64,000 nt of DNA from CAVVYW01 sp963752605 (GTDB lineage: Bacteria > Actinomycetota > Thermoleophilia > Solirubrobacterales > 70-9): assembly GCA_963752605.1 (NCBI GenBank), contig CAVVYW010000005.1, forward strand, positions 496,001-560,000. The letters are read 5' to 3'. This document shows positions 34,826 through 47,308 of the stretch, in pieces; the first letter of the stretch is position 1, and each line of letters begins with the position of its first letter. Made by a program: the position numbers and the translations under genes. The notes under the pieces were generated by a model that made no database searches, was not told the origin of the DNA, and worked only from the letters and a program-made list of their open reading frames with translations.

Positions 34826-37800
34826 TGGTTGAGCTGCACACCCACTCCGCCTACTCCTTCCTGGACGGCGCCTCGGAGCCCGCCGAGCTGGCGGCCGCCG
34901 CGGCGGATCTCGGCTATGACGCCCTGGCCCTCACCGACCACGACAACGTCTGCGGCGCGATGGAGTTCGCGCACGCCTGCGCCGGGGTCGGGGTTCGCTC
35001 GATCGTCGGGGCGGAACTGACCGTAGAGGTGCCCGCCGGAGAGGCCCACGTGACGCTCTTGGTCGAAAGCACAGAGGGTTGGAGAAACCTCTGCCGGCTC
35101 CTGACGGAGGCGCACCGTGGTACTCGCCCTCGGCCCGATCGCGATCCGCTGCAGCCATCCGTGTCCCTGGAGGTGCTCGAGCGGCACACCGACGGCCTGG
35201 TCTGCCTCTCCGGCTGCGCCCGCAACGGGCTGGTGGCCAGTGGCTGGGAGCGCGGCGACCCCCGTGGCGCGGCGACGATGGCGCGGCGGCTCCTGGCGGC
35301 GTTCGGCCGGGACCGCTTCCGGGTCGAGTTGCAGCGACCGCTGTGGCGCCACGACCGCGCCCGCAACCGCTGGCTCGCCGCGCTGGCGGGGCGGCTCGGC
35401 GTCCCCTGCGTCGCCACGGGGGACGCGCACGCGCATCACGCCTCGCGTCTTCCCCTCCAGGACGCCCTGGTGGCGGTGCGGCTCGGCGCGACCCTGGACG
35501 AGACCGAGGGGCTGCGGCGGGGGAACCTGGGCTCCGCCCTGCTGGGGCCCGAGGAGGCCGCCACGCGCTTCAGCGACCATCCCGAGGCGGTGGCGGAGGC
35601 CGGCAGGCTGGCCGAGCGCCTCCGCTTCGACCTGACCAGCGAGCTCGGCTACAGCTATCCCGGCGCCGAGGACTCAAGCGCCGACGGAGAGCTCGCCGCT
35701 CTCTGCCGGGAACGGCTGGAGAAGCGCTATTCGCGCTCGAGCGCCCCGACGCGGAGCGAGGCGGAGCGGCGGCTCGACGAGGAGCTCGACTTGATCCGGC
35801 GTCTGAAGCTCTCCGGCTTCTTCCTTCTCCACCACGACATGCTCGAGCTCGCGCGGGAGGTCGCCGCCGAGGTGAGGGGACCCGACTCCGCCCGCCGGCT
35901 CCTCCCCCCCGGTCGCGGCCGCGGATCCAGTGTCAGCTCCATCGTCTGCTACCTGACCGGCCTCTCCCACATCGACCCGGTGGAGAACGATCTCTTCCTC
36001 GGCCGCTTCCTGAACGAGGGGCTGACCGACGTCCCGGACATCGACCTCGACTTCCCCCGCGACATCCGGGAGAAGCTGATCCCCCGCGTGCACGAGCGCT
36101 ACGGAGCGGAGCGCTCGGCGCTGGTCGCGTCCTTCGCGACCTACCGGGCCCGTGGCTCGATCCGGGATCTCGGCAAGGCGCTGGGACTGCCGCCGGGCGA
36201 GGTCGAGCGGCTCGCGCGCTCCGTGGACGTCTACGAGGCGGGCCGGGAGGCCCGGGCTCGGATGGAGGAGGCGCTGGGGCCGCGGGCGCGCTCACCCCGC
36301 TGGCGGGCTCTGGCGGAGCTGCTGCCGGAGATCGCCGGCCTGCCGCGGCACATCTCACAGCACCCGGGGGGAATGGTGATCTCCACCCAGCCCCTGATCG
36401 ATCTCTGCCCCGTGCAGCCCGCCGCGATGGAGGGACGGCAGATCGTCCAGTGGGACAAGGACTCCTGCGCCGACGCCGGCTTCCTCAAGATCGACCTGCT
36501 GGGACTCGGGATGCTCTCGGCGGTCGAGCGCTGCGTGGACGAGATCGCGCGGACGCGGGGCGAGCGGATCGATCTCTCCCGGGTGCCGCTGGACGACGAC
36601 GAGGTGTGGAGTGCGATCCAGCGGGCGGAGACCACCGGCGTCTTCCAGATCGAGAGCCGGGCGCAGATGCAGATGCTCCCTCGAACACTGCCCGAGAGCC
36701 TCGACGACCTGACGGTGCAGGTGGCGCTGGTGCGGCCGGGGCCGATCCAGGGCGGCGCCGTCCATCCCTACATCGAGCGGCGCAAGCGGCTGCGCGAGGA
36801 CCCCTCCTACGAGGTGCCCTATGAGCATCCCTCGCTGGAGCCCTGCCTGAAGGACACACTGGGGGCGATCGTCTTCCAGGATCAGGTGCTGGAGGTGGCG
36901 ATCGCGCTCGCCGGCTTCTCGGTGAGCGAGGCGGAGGGACTGCGCCGCGCGATGAGCCGCAAGCGCTCGGAGGCGGCGCTGCGCCGCTATCGCCAGCGCT
37001 TCATCTCCGGCGCGGTGGCCCGAGGCGTCTCCCGGGAGGTGGCCGAGCGGGTCTACGGGCAGGTCGAGGGGTTCTCGGGGTTCGGGTTCCCCAAGTCGCA
37101 CTCCGCCGCCTTCGGACTGCTCGCCTACCAGTCGACCTGGCTGCGGGTCCACTATGGCCCGGAGCTGCTCTGCGCCCTTCTGAACGAGCAGCCGATGGGC
37201 TTCTATCCCCCCGACGCGCTGGTGCACGAGGCGCAGCGGCGCGGCCTCGAGGTCCTGCCGCCGGACGTCAACTCGAGCGAGCTCGACTGCCGCGTGGAGA
37301 CGGTCGGCGCGGCGCCGGGCGGTGCCGGTCAGCCCCCGGTCCGGATCGGCCTCGGATACGTGGCCGAGGTTGCGGAGCTGGATGGCCGGGCAGTCGTCGA
37401 CGAGCGCCGAAGAGGCGGCTCCTATCGCGACGTCGCCGACCTCGCGGCGCGATCGGGGGCGAGCCGCGCGGCCCTGGTCAGGCTCGCCTGGGCCGGGGCC
37501 TGCGACGCGCTGGCGCGGCCCGACCACACCTCAGCCTCCCCCCAACCCGCCATCGCGTCGCAGCCAACCGCCGCCGCGCCGCAGCCGATCGATCCGGACG
37601 AGGAGCGCCGCCGGGCCGCGCTGTGGCGGGCGGGCGGAGCCTCCGCGGCGTCGCGAACCGAGGACGGCGCGCAGCTGGCGCTGCCGCTCGACGCCTCGCC
37701 GTCCCCCCCGCTGCCCCCGCTCGGCCCCTGGGAGCGGGCTCTCGCCGACTACAGGACCACCGGAATGACCCTCGGAGAGCACCCGATGGCGCTGATGCGC

Positions 37801-38307
37801 GAACAGCTGGGCTCCGGGCTCGCGACGAGCACCGACCTGAAGCGAATCGGGCACGGCAGGCGGATCCGGCTGGCCGGGATGGTTGTCGCCCGCCAGCGAC
37901 CGGCCACCGCGAACGGGGTCGTCTTCATGCTGCTGGAAGACGAGTCCGGAACGATCAACCTGATCGTGCCTCCACCGGTGGTGGAGCGCTGCAGGCCGGC
38001 GATCCGGGGCGCTGGATTCGTGCTCGCCACGGGCCGCCTCGAGCACCGGGAGGGGACCACCAACCTGGTGGTCTCGGCGATCGAGCGCCTCGAGCGAGGA
38101 GAGTTGCCCGAGACCGCGCCGAGGGACGTCGCCCCGCCGGTGGACCGCGAGACGGGACGCGGCCGCCCAGCACCGGCGGACCCGGACAAGCCGTGGCGCG
38201 GCACAGACGTCGTCACCGAGATCCACCGGCCAAGCCGGGAGCGGATCGTGGCCGAGATGGCCGCGGCCCTCCCCGCGCCGCACAGCTTCGGCCGACGTGG
38301 GCGCTGA
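34825..38307 (+). CDS. dnaE2: Error-prone DNA polymerase DnaE2
   Basis: C-family polymerase of 1160 residues, responsible for damage-induced mutagenesis together with ImuB. PHP domain near the start: LHTHSAYSFLDG, LALTDHDN. Catalytic aspartates of the palm in PDIDLDFPRD, and the third in FLKIDLLGLGML. Also HISQHPGGMVIS, GFGFPKSHSAAFGLLAYQ, and a C-terminal OB fold (RIRLAGMVVARQRPAT). ATG 34825 is preferred to the TTG three bases upstream. No SMC-type exonuclease motif is seen. Confidence 0.95.
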   Translation: MVELHTHSAYSFLDGASEPAELAAAAADLGYDALALTDHDNVCGAMEFAHACAGVGVRSIVGAELTVEVPAGEAHVTLLVESTEGWRNLCRLLTEAHRGTRPRPDRDPLQPSVSLEVLERHTDGLVCLSGCARNGLVASGWERGDPRGAATMARRLLAAFGRDRFRVELQRPLWRHDRARNRWLAALAGRLGVPCVATGDAHAHHASRLPLQDALVAVRLGATLDETEGLRRGNLGSALLGPEEAATRFSDHPEAVAEAGRLAERLRFDLTSELGYSYPGAEDSSADGELAALCRERLEKRYSRSSAPTRSEAERRLDEELDLIRRLKLSGFFLLHHDMLELAREVAAEVRGPDSARRLLPPGRGRGSSVSSIVCYLTGLSHIDPVENDLFLGRFLNEGLTDVPDIDLDFPRDIREKLIPRVHERYGAERSALVASFATYRARGSIRDLGKALGLPPGEVERLARSVDVYEAGREARARMEEALGPRARSPRWRALAELLPEIAGLPRHISQHPGGMVISTQPLIDLCPVQPAAMEGRQIVQWDKDSCADAGFLKIDLLGLGMLSAVERCVDEIARTRGERIDLSRVPLDDDEVWSAIQRAETTGVFQIESRAQMQMLPRTLPESLDDLTVQVALVRPGPIQGGAVHPYIERRKRLREDPSYEVPYEHPSLEPCLKDTLGAIVFQDQVLEVAIALAGFSVSEAEGLRRAMSRKRSEAALRRYRQRFISGAVARGVSREVAERVYGQVEGFSGFGFPKSHSAAFGLLAYQSTWLRVHYGPELLCALLNEQPMGFYPPDALVHEAQRRGLEVLPPDVNSSELDCRVETVGAAPGGAGQPPVRIGLGYVAEVAELDGRAVVDERRRGGSYRDVADLAARSGASRAALVRLAWAGACDALARPDHTSASPQPAIASQPTAAAPQPIDPDEERRRAALWRAGGASAASRTEDGAQLALPLDASPSPPLPPLGPWERALADYRTTGMTLGEHPMALMREQLGSGLATSTDLKRIGHGRRIRLAGMVVARQRPATANGVVFMLLEDESGTINLIVPPPVVERCRPAIRGAGFVLATGRLEHREGTTNLVVSAIERLERGELPETAPRDVAPPVDRETGRGRPAPADPDKPWRGTDVVTEIHRPSRERIVAEMAAALPAPHSFGRRGR

Positions 38308-38375
38308 ACCCACCCCTGGCCAGGCACGACTGCAACTTGCCCTGCAAACGGGTCCATTCCGTCCGGGCCCGAGCC

Positions 38376-38381
38376 TAGCTT
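38376..38381 (+). promoter_or_regulatory. Leaderless -10 box for the small gene at 38389
   Basis: TAGCTT, seven bases before ATG 38389. Confidence 0.5.
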
Positions 38382-38388
38382 GCACCTC

Positions 38389-38586
38389 ATGACAGCCAAG
38401 ATCATTTACCTGAGAGAGCGGCTGCTGGACGCAGCCGACCTGATGGTGGATTTCGCCACCCTGGGCGAGTACGGGATCGAGCCGGAGCCGGTTCGCGACT
38501 GCGAGAGGCGGCCCTCCGGCCTCGCTTCCGGCGCCCCGCATTCGCTGCACGATCGGGCCGGCGAGCCCGAGCGAATCGCGGCCTAG
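38389..38586 (+). CDS. Small hypothetical protein
   Basis: 65 residues; the N-terminal half is helical (TAKIIYLRERLLDAADLMVDFATLGEYGIE), the C-terminal half polar and likely disordered. Not recognised. Evidence for expression is the TAGCTT box at the leaderless distance. Its TAG stop overlaps the M28 stop at CTAG (38583-38586). Confidence 0.55.
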   Translation: MTAKIIYLRERLLDAADLMVDFATLGEYGIEPEPVRDCERRPSGLASGAPHSLHDRAGEPERIAA

Positions 38587-39761
38587 CCCGCTTCCCCTCG
38601 GTCTATCCGGGCGACCATCTCCCGCCCGGCCTCCAGGGCCCGCCGCAGTGCGTCCGGGTCGACGTTGTCCGTGGTGTCTGTCGGCCAGTGGTAGTTGGGG
38701 ATGACGCCGCCATCGCCGGCGACGAAGGTGATTGCCCGCCCCCCGCGCGCCAGCACGGGCGAGGCGTCATAGGTGAGGCCGATCGGCGCGTCGCTCGGCT
38801 CGAGTCCCAGCTCGGGGCGTTGCTCGGCGATCCGTCCGGCCAGCGCCACCAGGAGCGGGTCCGCATCCCAGCGTGTGCCCACCCCCTCGCGGGTCACGTA
38901 GCGGAGCGTCGCGTCCCCGCCGACGCTGTCGAAGTTGACGAAGAGCCAGCTGCTGGTGTCGCGAGAGCGCAGGAAGGCCTGTGACCCGAGCAGCCCGGAC
39001 TCCTCACAGCCCGTCGCGAGGAACACAAGCCGGGTGTGCTTGAGGGGATCGTCGGCACGCTCGAGGGCGAGCTGGGCAGCGACCGCGACACCGGACGCGT
39101 TGTCGTTGGCCCCCGGGACGTCCTCCCCCCTCAGCTCCCGCTCGACAAGGAGGCCGGCGCCCAGCGCGAGGAACGCCCGCGCCGCCACCAGCGCCCGGCG
39201 TCCCATGCGGCTGCCTCCCAGGAGCGGCTCGGCTGCCTGGGCGGCATCCGCGGCGCCGAGGAATCGCAGGAACGGGTTGAGGAAGCGGACGGTCCGGGGA
39301 TGGAAGAGAAGCCCGCTCCTCGACGTGTCGAGGTGGCACATGAGGCAGAGGGTTCGCTTCGCCTCGCCCTCGGGCTCGATCTGAGCCACGACGTTCTGGC
39401 TCGGGCGGCGTGCGAGGAAATCGGAGACGGGCGTGTGCACCAGGCTGCCCTCGCCGGCCAGAGCCGCTGCCGAGCCGATCGCGAGCAGGGAGCGAAGGGC
39501 GCGGCGCTCGGGCGGGAGGAGCACGGGCGCCAGCGCCAGCGCGAGCCCGATGCCGATCGGCGCCGCAAAGGTCGAATACCCCCGGAACGCCTCGAGCCGC
39601 GCATCCATCCCGGCGGCGGCCAGGCGCTCCCGGACAAGCTCCGCCGCCGCGCGCTCGGCCTCGCTGGTGGGCCGTCGGGGGCCGATCTCGTCGGCGAGCA
39701 TGCCGACCCACTCCAGCGCGGAGTCACGCCCAACGGCCGTCTCGGTCGCCACGCGTTCCAT
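38583..39761 (-). CDS. M28-family zinc peptidase, membrane-associated
   Basis: 392 residues. M28 aminopeptidase fold with metal ligands in CHLDTSRSG, GANDNASGVAVAA, ATGCEESGLLGS (the catalytic Glu pair), FDSVGGD and IPNYHWPTDTTDN. Hydrophobic segments near residues 70-125 (GIGLALALAPVLLP and a second one) and 190-210 interrupt the domain and suggest membrane association, with no signal peptide at the N-terminus. Start at ATG 39761 is set by a TATGCT box seven bases upstream; ATG 39773 is the alternative. Confidence 0.87.
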   Translation of the reverse strand: MERVATETAVGRDSALEWVGMLADEIGPRRPTSEAERAAAELVRERLAAAGMDARLEAFRGYSTFAAPIGIGLALALAPVLLPPERRALRSLLAIGSAAALAGEGSLVHTPVSDFLARRPSQNVVAQIEPEGEAKRTLCLMCHLDTSRSGLLFHPRTVRFLNPFLRFLGAADAAQAAEPLLGGSRMGRRALVAARAFLALGAGLLVERELRGEDVPGANDNASGVAVAAQLALERADDPLKHTRLVFLATGCEESGLLGSQAFLRSRDTSSWLFVNFDSVGGDATLRYVTREGVGTRWDADPLLVALAGRIAEQRPELGLEPSDAPIGLTYDASPVLARGGRAITFVAGDGGVIPNYHWPTDTTDNVDPDALRRALEAGREMVARIDRGEAG

Positions 39762-39768
39762 CGCGGCG

Positions 39769-39774
39769 AGCATA
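39769..39774 (-). promoter_or_regulatory. Leaderless -10 box for the M28 peptidase
   Basis: TATGCT on the minus strand, seven bases before ATG 39761. Confidence 0.5.
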
Positions 39775-39872
39775 TCCGCGTCGCGACCGGGCGGCGAACA
39801 GCTGCCCTCGTGGGCGCAATGACATTTGATGAGCCCGACCTTTACGGTCCATCGAATGGAGAGGAGACTTCG

Positions 39873-40574
39873 ATGCGAATCACGATGACGCGGGCGACAG
39901 CAAGACTGAGGAGGACCACAATCGGCGCACTCGTTGTCCTCATGGCCGGCGTTGGCGCGACGGCTACCGCCAGCGGCTCGACCGGTGGCTCGACCGCTGT
40001 CGCCTCGAAGAAGGGGAAGTGCAAGGGACCGATTTGGAAGTGCGCCCCGAGGCGCTACCACCTCTCGGCGACCGACTCCGTCGGGCCCGGACCTCAGAGC
40101 GCGGGGTTCGTGGAGAACTGGACAGCGGAGGTCGATCTCGTGCGCATCGCGAGGAGCATCGGCACGGTGGTTTACGGCTCGGTGGGCGGGACGGTGAGGG
40201 TGAGCGGTTCCTTCGCCACCCAGTGTGCGGACGGCAGCCCGGGCACGGTTCGGATAGAGCCCCAGACGATTGCGGTGCCGGCCGGCCCTGGCTACCCGTT
40301 CCTCGGCGACTTCGGTGTCGAATTCAGCCTGATCGGGTCGGACAAGAACACGTACGGCGGCCCTCTCGGGACCCAGGGCTCGGGCCACTCGACGCTCTTC
40401 GTGACGGCCATCAGCCCGTGCCCGGAGGTGGGGACCTATCAGACGGAGCTGACTACGCCGTTGGCGGGTATGGAGGGCCGGGGCAAGGTCGGTAGGGCTC
40501 TCAGCGGGAGTGGCACGGACAACAGGCTTTTCCAACGGCACTCCTTCAGCTGGAAGCTGACGCCCAAGAGGTGA
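39873..40574 (+). CDS. Secreted protein of unknown function
   Basis: 233 residues with a basic N-terminus and a signal peptide (TTIGALVVLMAGVGATATASG, about 13-35). The mature protein is Gly/Ser/Thr-rich, probably all-beta, with four Cys (GKCKGPIWKC, TQCADG, SPCPEVG). No catalytic motif seen. GGAGAGGAG ribosome site before ATG 39873. A hairpin lies 50 bases after the stop, shared with the rRNA operon. Confidence 0.72.
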   Translation: MRITMTRATARLRRTTIGALVVLMAGVGATATASGSTGGSTAVASKKGKCKGPIWKCAPRRYHLSATDSVGPGPQSAGFVENWTAEVDLVRIARSIGTVVYGSVGGTVRVSGSFATQCADGSPGTVRIEPQTIAVPAGPGYPFLGDFGVEFSLIGSDKNTYGGPLGTQGSGHSTLFVTAISPCPEVGTYQTELTTPLAGMEGRGKVGRALSGSGTDNRLFQRHSFSWKLTPKR

Positions 40575-40623
40575 GGTCCTAAGCAAAGTCGAGAGCACCT
40601 CACCGGGCGCGATCCCTGAACGA

Positions 40624-40649
40624 CGAAGGCCGCCCGAGGGCGGCCTTCG
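40624..40649. terminator. Hairpin between secreted protein gene and 5S rRNA
   Basis: Perfect 12-bp stem (40624-40635 with 40638-40649) and a two-base loop, lying between convergent transcripts; likely terminates the rRNA operon and the gene at 39873. Confidence 0.7.
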
Positions 40650-40660
40650 CAACTAAGGAC

Positions 40661-40775
40661 CGGCGGCGACCTACTCTCCCAGGAGGTTGCCCTCCAAGTA
40701 CCATCGGCGCTGAGAGGCTTAACGGCTCTGTTCGGAATGGGAAGAGGTGTTTCCCTCTCGCTATCTCGCCACCGA
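40661..40775 (-). rRNA. rrf: 5S ribosomal RNA
   Basis: About 115 bases with the universal 5S core: on the minus strand it contains CACCTCTTCCCATTCCGAAC and GAGAGTAGG near the 3' end, and the two ends pair (GGTGGC with GTCGCC). Boundaries are approximate. Confidence 0.93.
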
Positions 40776-40795
40776 AACACTGCGAGACGGCCTCT

Positions 40796-43929
<3,134 letters not shown>

Positions 43930-44036
43930 GGAGGCGACCGCACGGGGGTCTCCCGCCGGCTGTCTCTGAGAACTGAGCAGCGCATCCCGGGCACGAATGC
44001 CCAGGATCAAGCCCGGTCGACGTGTCTAGGTCTCCC

Positions 44037-45588
<1,552 letters not shown>

Positions 45589-45826
45589 ATGTGACGTGAC
45601 CTGACTTGATCAAGTCACAAGAGAGTTGTCATGTAGCTGACTACCCGCCGCGTACACATAGCGGCGGTGACATGACGGAGTATTCGGCCCCGCCCAGGTG
45701 CATGATCGGGCGGGGTCGGGCTCGAGTATCGAAGGGCCGAAGCCCTTCGTACGCGCTGCTCAGTTTTCAAAGACCTTGCCGGCCAAACGACGGGTCTCGC
45801 CGCCTCGCCGTCCCGCTTGGAACACG
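45589..45826 (-). promoter_or_regulatory. rRNA operon leader with 16S processing arm
   Basis: Intergenic leader. On the minus strand it holds TCTTTGAAAACTGAGCAGCG (45752-45773), which both resembles a BoxA antitermination site and pairs with 43963-43984 to make the 16S processing stem. A perfect 16-base palindrome, TGACTTGATCAAGTCA, lies at 45602-45617, some 14 bases from the 16S 5' end. No convincing -35/-10 pair was found. Confidence 0.6.
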
Positions 45827-45850
45827 AAAAAAGCCCCTCGCTTGAGGGGC
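45827..45850 (-). terminator. Rho-independent terminator of tyrS
   Basis: GCCCCTC stem (45844-45850 with 45833-45839, four-base loop) followed on the minus strand by six T (45832-45827). It is the one classic U-tract terminator in the window, between tyrS and the rRNA operon. Bases 45851-45981 between it and the tyrS stop hold no gene I can support. Confidence 0.85.
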
Positions 45851-45981
45851 CCGGTATGGGAGCGGCCGGGTCCCGGCCGTTCGTGGGCTCCTCGTTACGA
45901 GGCTGCTCTCTTCGTGATCCGAAGCAAGAGCGACCCAGAAGTATAGCCAGGAAACGGTCGTCCGACGCGCTCGCGGCGTGC

Positions 45982-47184
45982 TCAGCCAGGCGTGGCCGGA
46001 ATCGCTGCAAACCGGCGCTTTCCCGCCTGGAGGACCTTGCCGGCCAGGTTCCGGAGCGGGACGTCCAGGGGCTCGGCCGGCACTGGCTCCCCATCGAGCC
46101 TCACCCCGCCCTGTCGGAGCAGCCTGCGCGCCTCGCTGGCGCTGATCCCGAAAGCTCCCGAGAGCAGGTGTGGCAGGTGGATCTCGGTGTCCAGGCCGTT
46201 CTTCACCTGGATGCCCTCGATCGCGTCGAGGTCGAGCTCCTCGACGTCGTCGGGGATCCCGCGGCTCACGTGCACACGGTTGAAGTGCGATTCGGCCTCC
46301 TGTGCCGCGCCGCCGTCGTGAAAGCGCTCGACGATGCGGCGCGCCAGCGCCCGCTTTGCCTCCACCGGTGCGATCTCGGAGGGAGCCCCCTCCCCCAGGA
46401 CGAGTTCATAGTAGGTGCCCATCACCTCGTCGGGGATGCTCATCACCTTCCCGAACATCTCCTCCGGCGGATCGGTGACGCCCACGTAGTTACCCGCCGA
46501 CTTGCTCATCCTCTCCCTGCCGTCGGTGCCGGGCAGGATGGGCATGGTGAGGATGGACTGCTCGGGCACCTCGTACGCGCGCTGGATGTCCCGGGCGAAG
46601 AGCAGGTTGAACATCTGGTCGGTCCCCCCCAGCTCCACGTCGGACCGGACGTGCACCGAATCGAACCCCTGAAGGATGGGATAGAGAAGCTCGAGCGCTG
46701 AGATCGGCTGGTCCTCCTTCATCCGCCTGGTGAAGTCCTCCCGCTCCAGCAACCGGGCCACGGTCACCTTGCCCACCAGCTCAAAGAGCTCCTGGGCCGG
46801 CATGTCGAGCCATTCGCTGTTGAAGCGCACCTCGGTCCGGTCCCGGTCCAGGACCTTGAACGCCTGCTCCTGGAAGGTGGCGGCGTTGGCGTCGATCTCG
46901 GCGGGAGTGAGAACGGGGCGCCGGGTGTCCCGGCCGCTCGGGTCTCCCACCCGCGCGGTGTAGTCGCCGATGATCAGCACCACGGTGTGCCCGCCGGCCT
47001 GGAACTGGGCGAGCTTGTTGAGCAGGACGACGTGGCCGAGGTGAATGTCGGGCGCCGTCGGGTCGATGCCGAACTTGACCCGCAGTGGATCCCCCTTGGC
47101 GAGCTGTTTTTCGAGCTCCCCCTCCGGCAGGACCTCCTCGGCGGAGGCCGTTAGATCCGCTTTATCAAGCGGCGTTTCCGTCAT
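45982..47184 (-). CDS. tyrS: Tyrosyl-tRNA synthetase
   Basis: Class I aminoacyl-tRNA synthetase of 400 residues. HIGH-type motif HLGHVVLLNKLAQFQ, the tyrosine-binding ELLYPILQGFDSVHV and GGTDQMFNLL, and GRERMSKSAGN, the KMSKS signature. The C-terminal S4 domain includes ISASEARRLLRQGGVRLDG. Start ATG 47184 has a TAGCAT box seven bases upstream. The extra in-frame sequence upstream is antisense to the PBP gene. Confidence 0.96.
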   Translation of the reverse strand: MTETPLDKADLTASAEEVLPEGELEKQLAKGDPLRVKFGIDPTAPDIHLGHVVLLNKLAQFQAGGHTVVLIIGDYTARVGDPSGRDTRRPVLTPAEIDANAATFQEQAFKVLDRDRTEVRFNSEWLDMPAQELFELVGKVTVARLLEREDFTRRMKEDQPISALELLYPILQGFDSVHVRSDVELGGTDQMFNLLFARDIQRAYEVPEQSILTMPILPGTDGRERMSKSAGNYVGVTDPPEEMFGKVMSIPDEVMGTYYELVLGEGAPSEIAPVEAKRALARRIVERFHDGGAAQEAESHFNRVHVSRGIPDDVEELDLDAIEGIQVKNGLDTEIHLPHLLSGAFGISASEARRLLRQGGVRLDGEPVPAEPLDVPLRNLAGKVLQAGKRRFAAIPATPG

Positions 47185-47191
47185 AGGGCCA

Positions 47192-47197
47192 ATGCTA
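47192..47197 (-). promoter_or_regulatory. tyrS: Leaderless -10 box for tyrS
   Basis: TAGCAT on the minus strand, seven bases upstream of ATG 47184. Confidence 0.55.
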
Positions 47198-47308
47198 GAC
47201 TGGCGCCCTCCGCCTGGCCGGGCGCGTATCGCCGTGCGCGCCGGAAAACCATCCTCAGATGCCGCGTGAACCGTGCACTTTGGCCGGGTGATCGGGGCGC
47301 ACCACGAT

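Noticed and set aside
35079..36824. Long alternative frame within dnaE2
   Set aside because: It is Arg/Gly/Pro-rich, typical of out-of-frame GC-rich DNA, and dnaE2 motifs are intact in the other frame.
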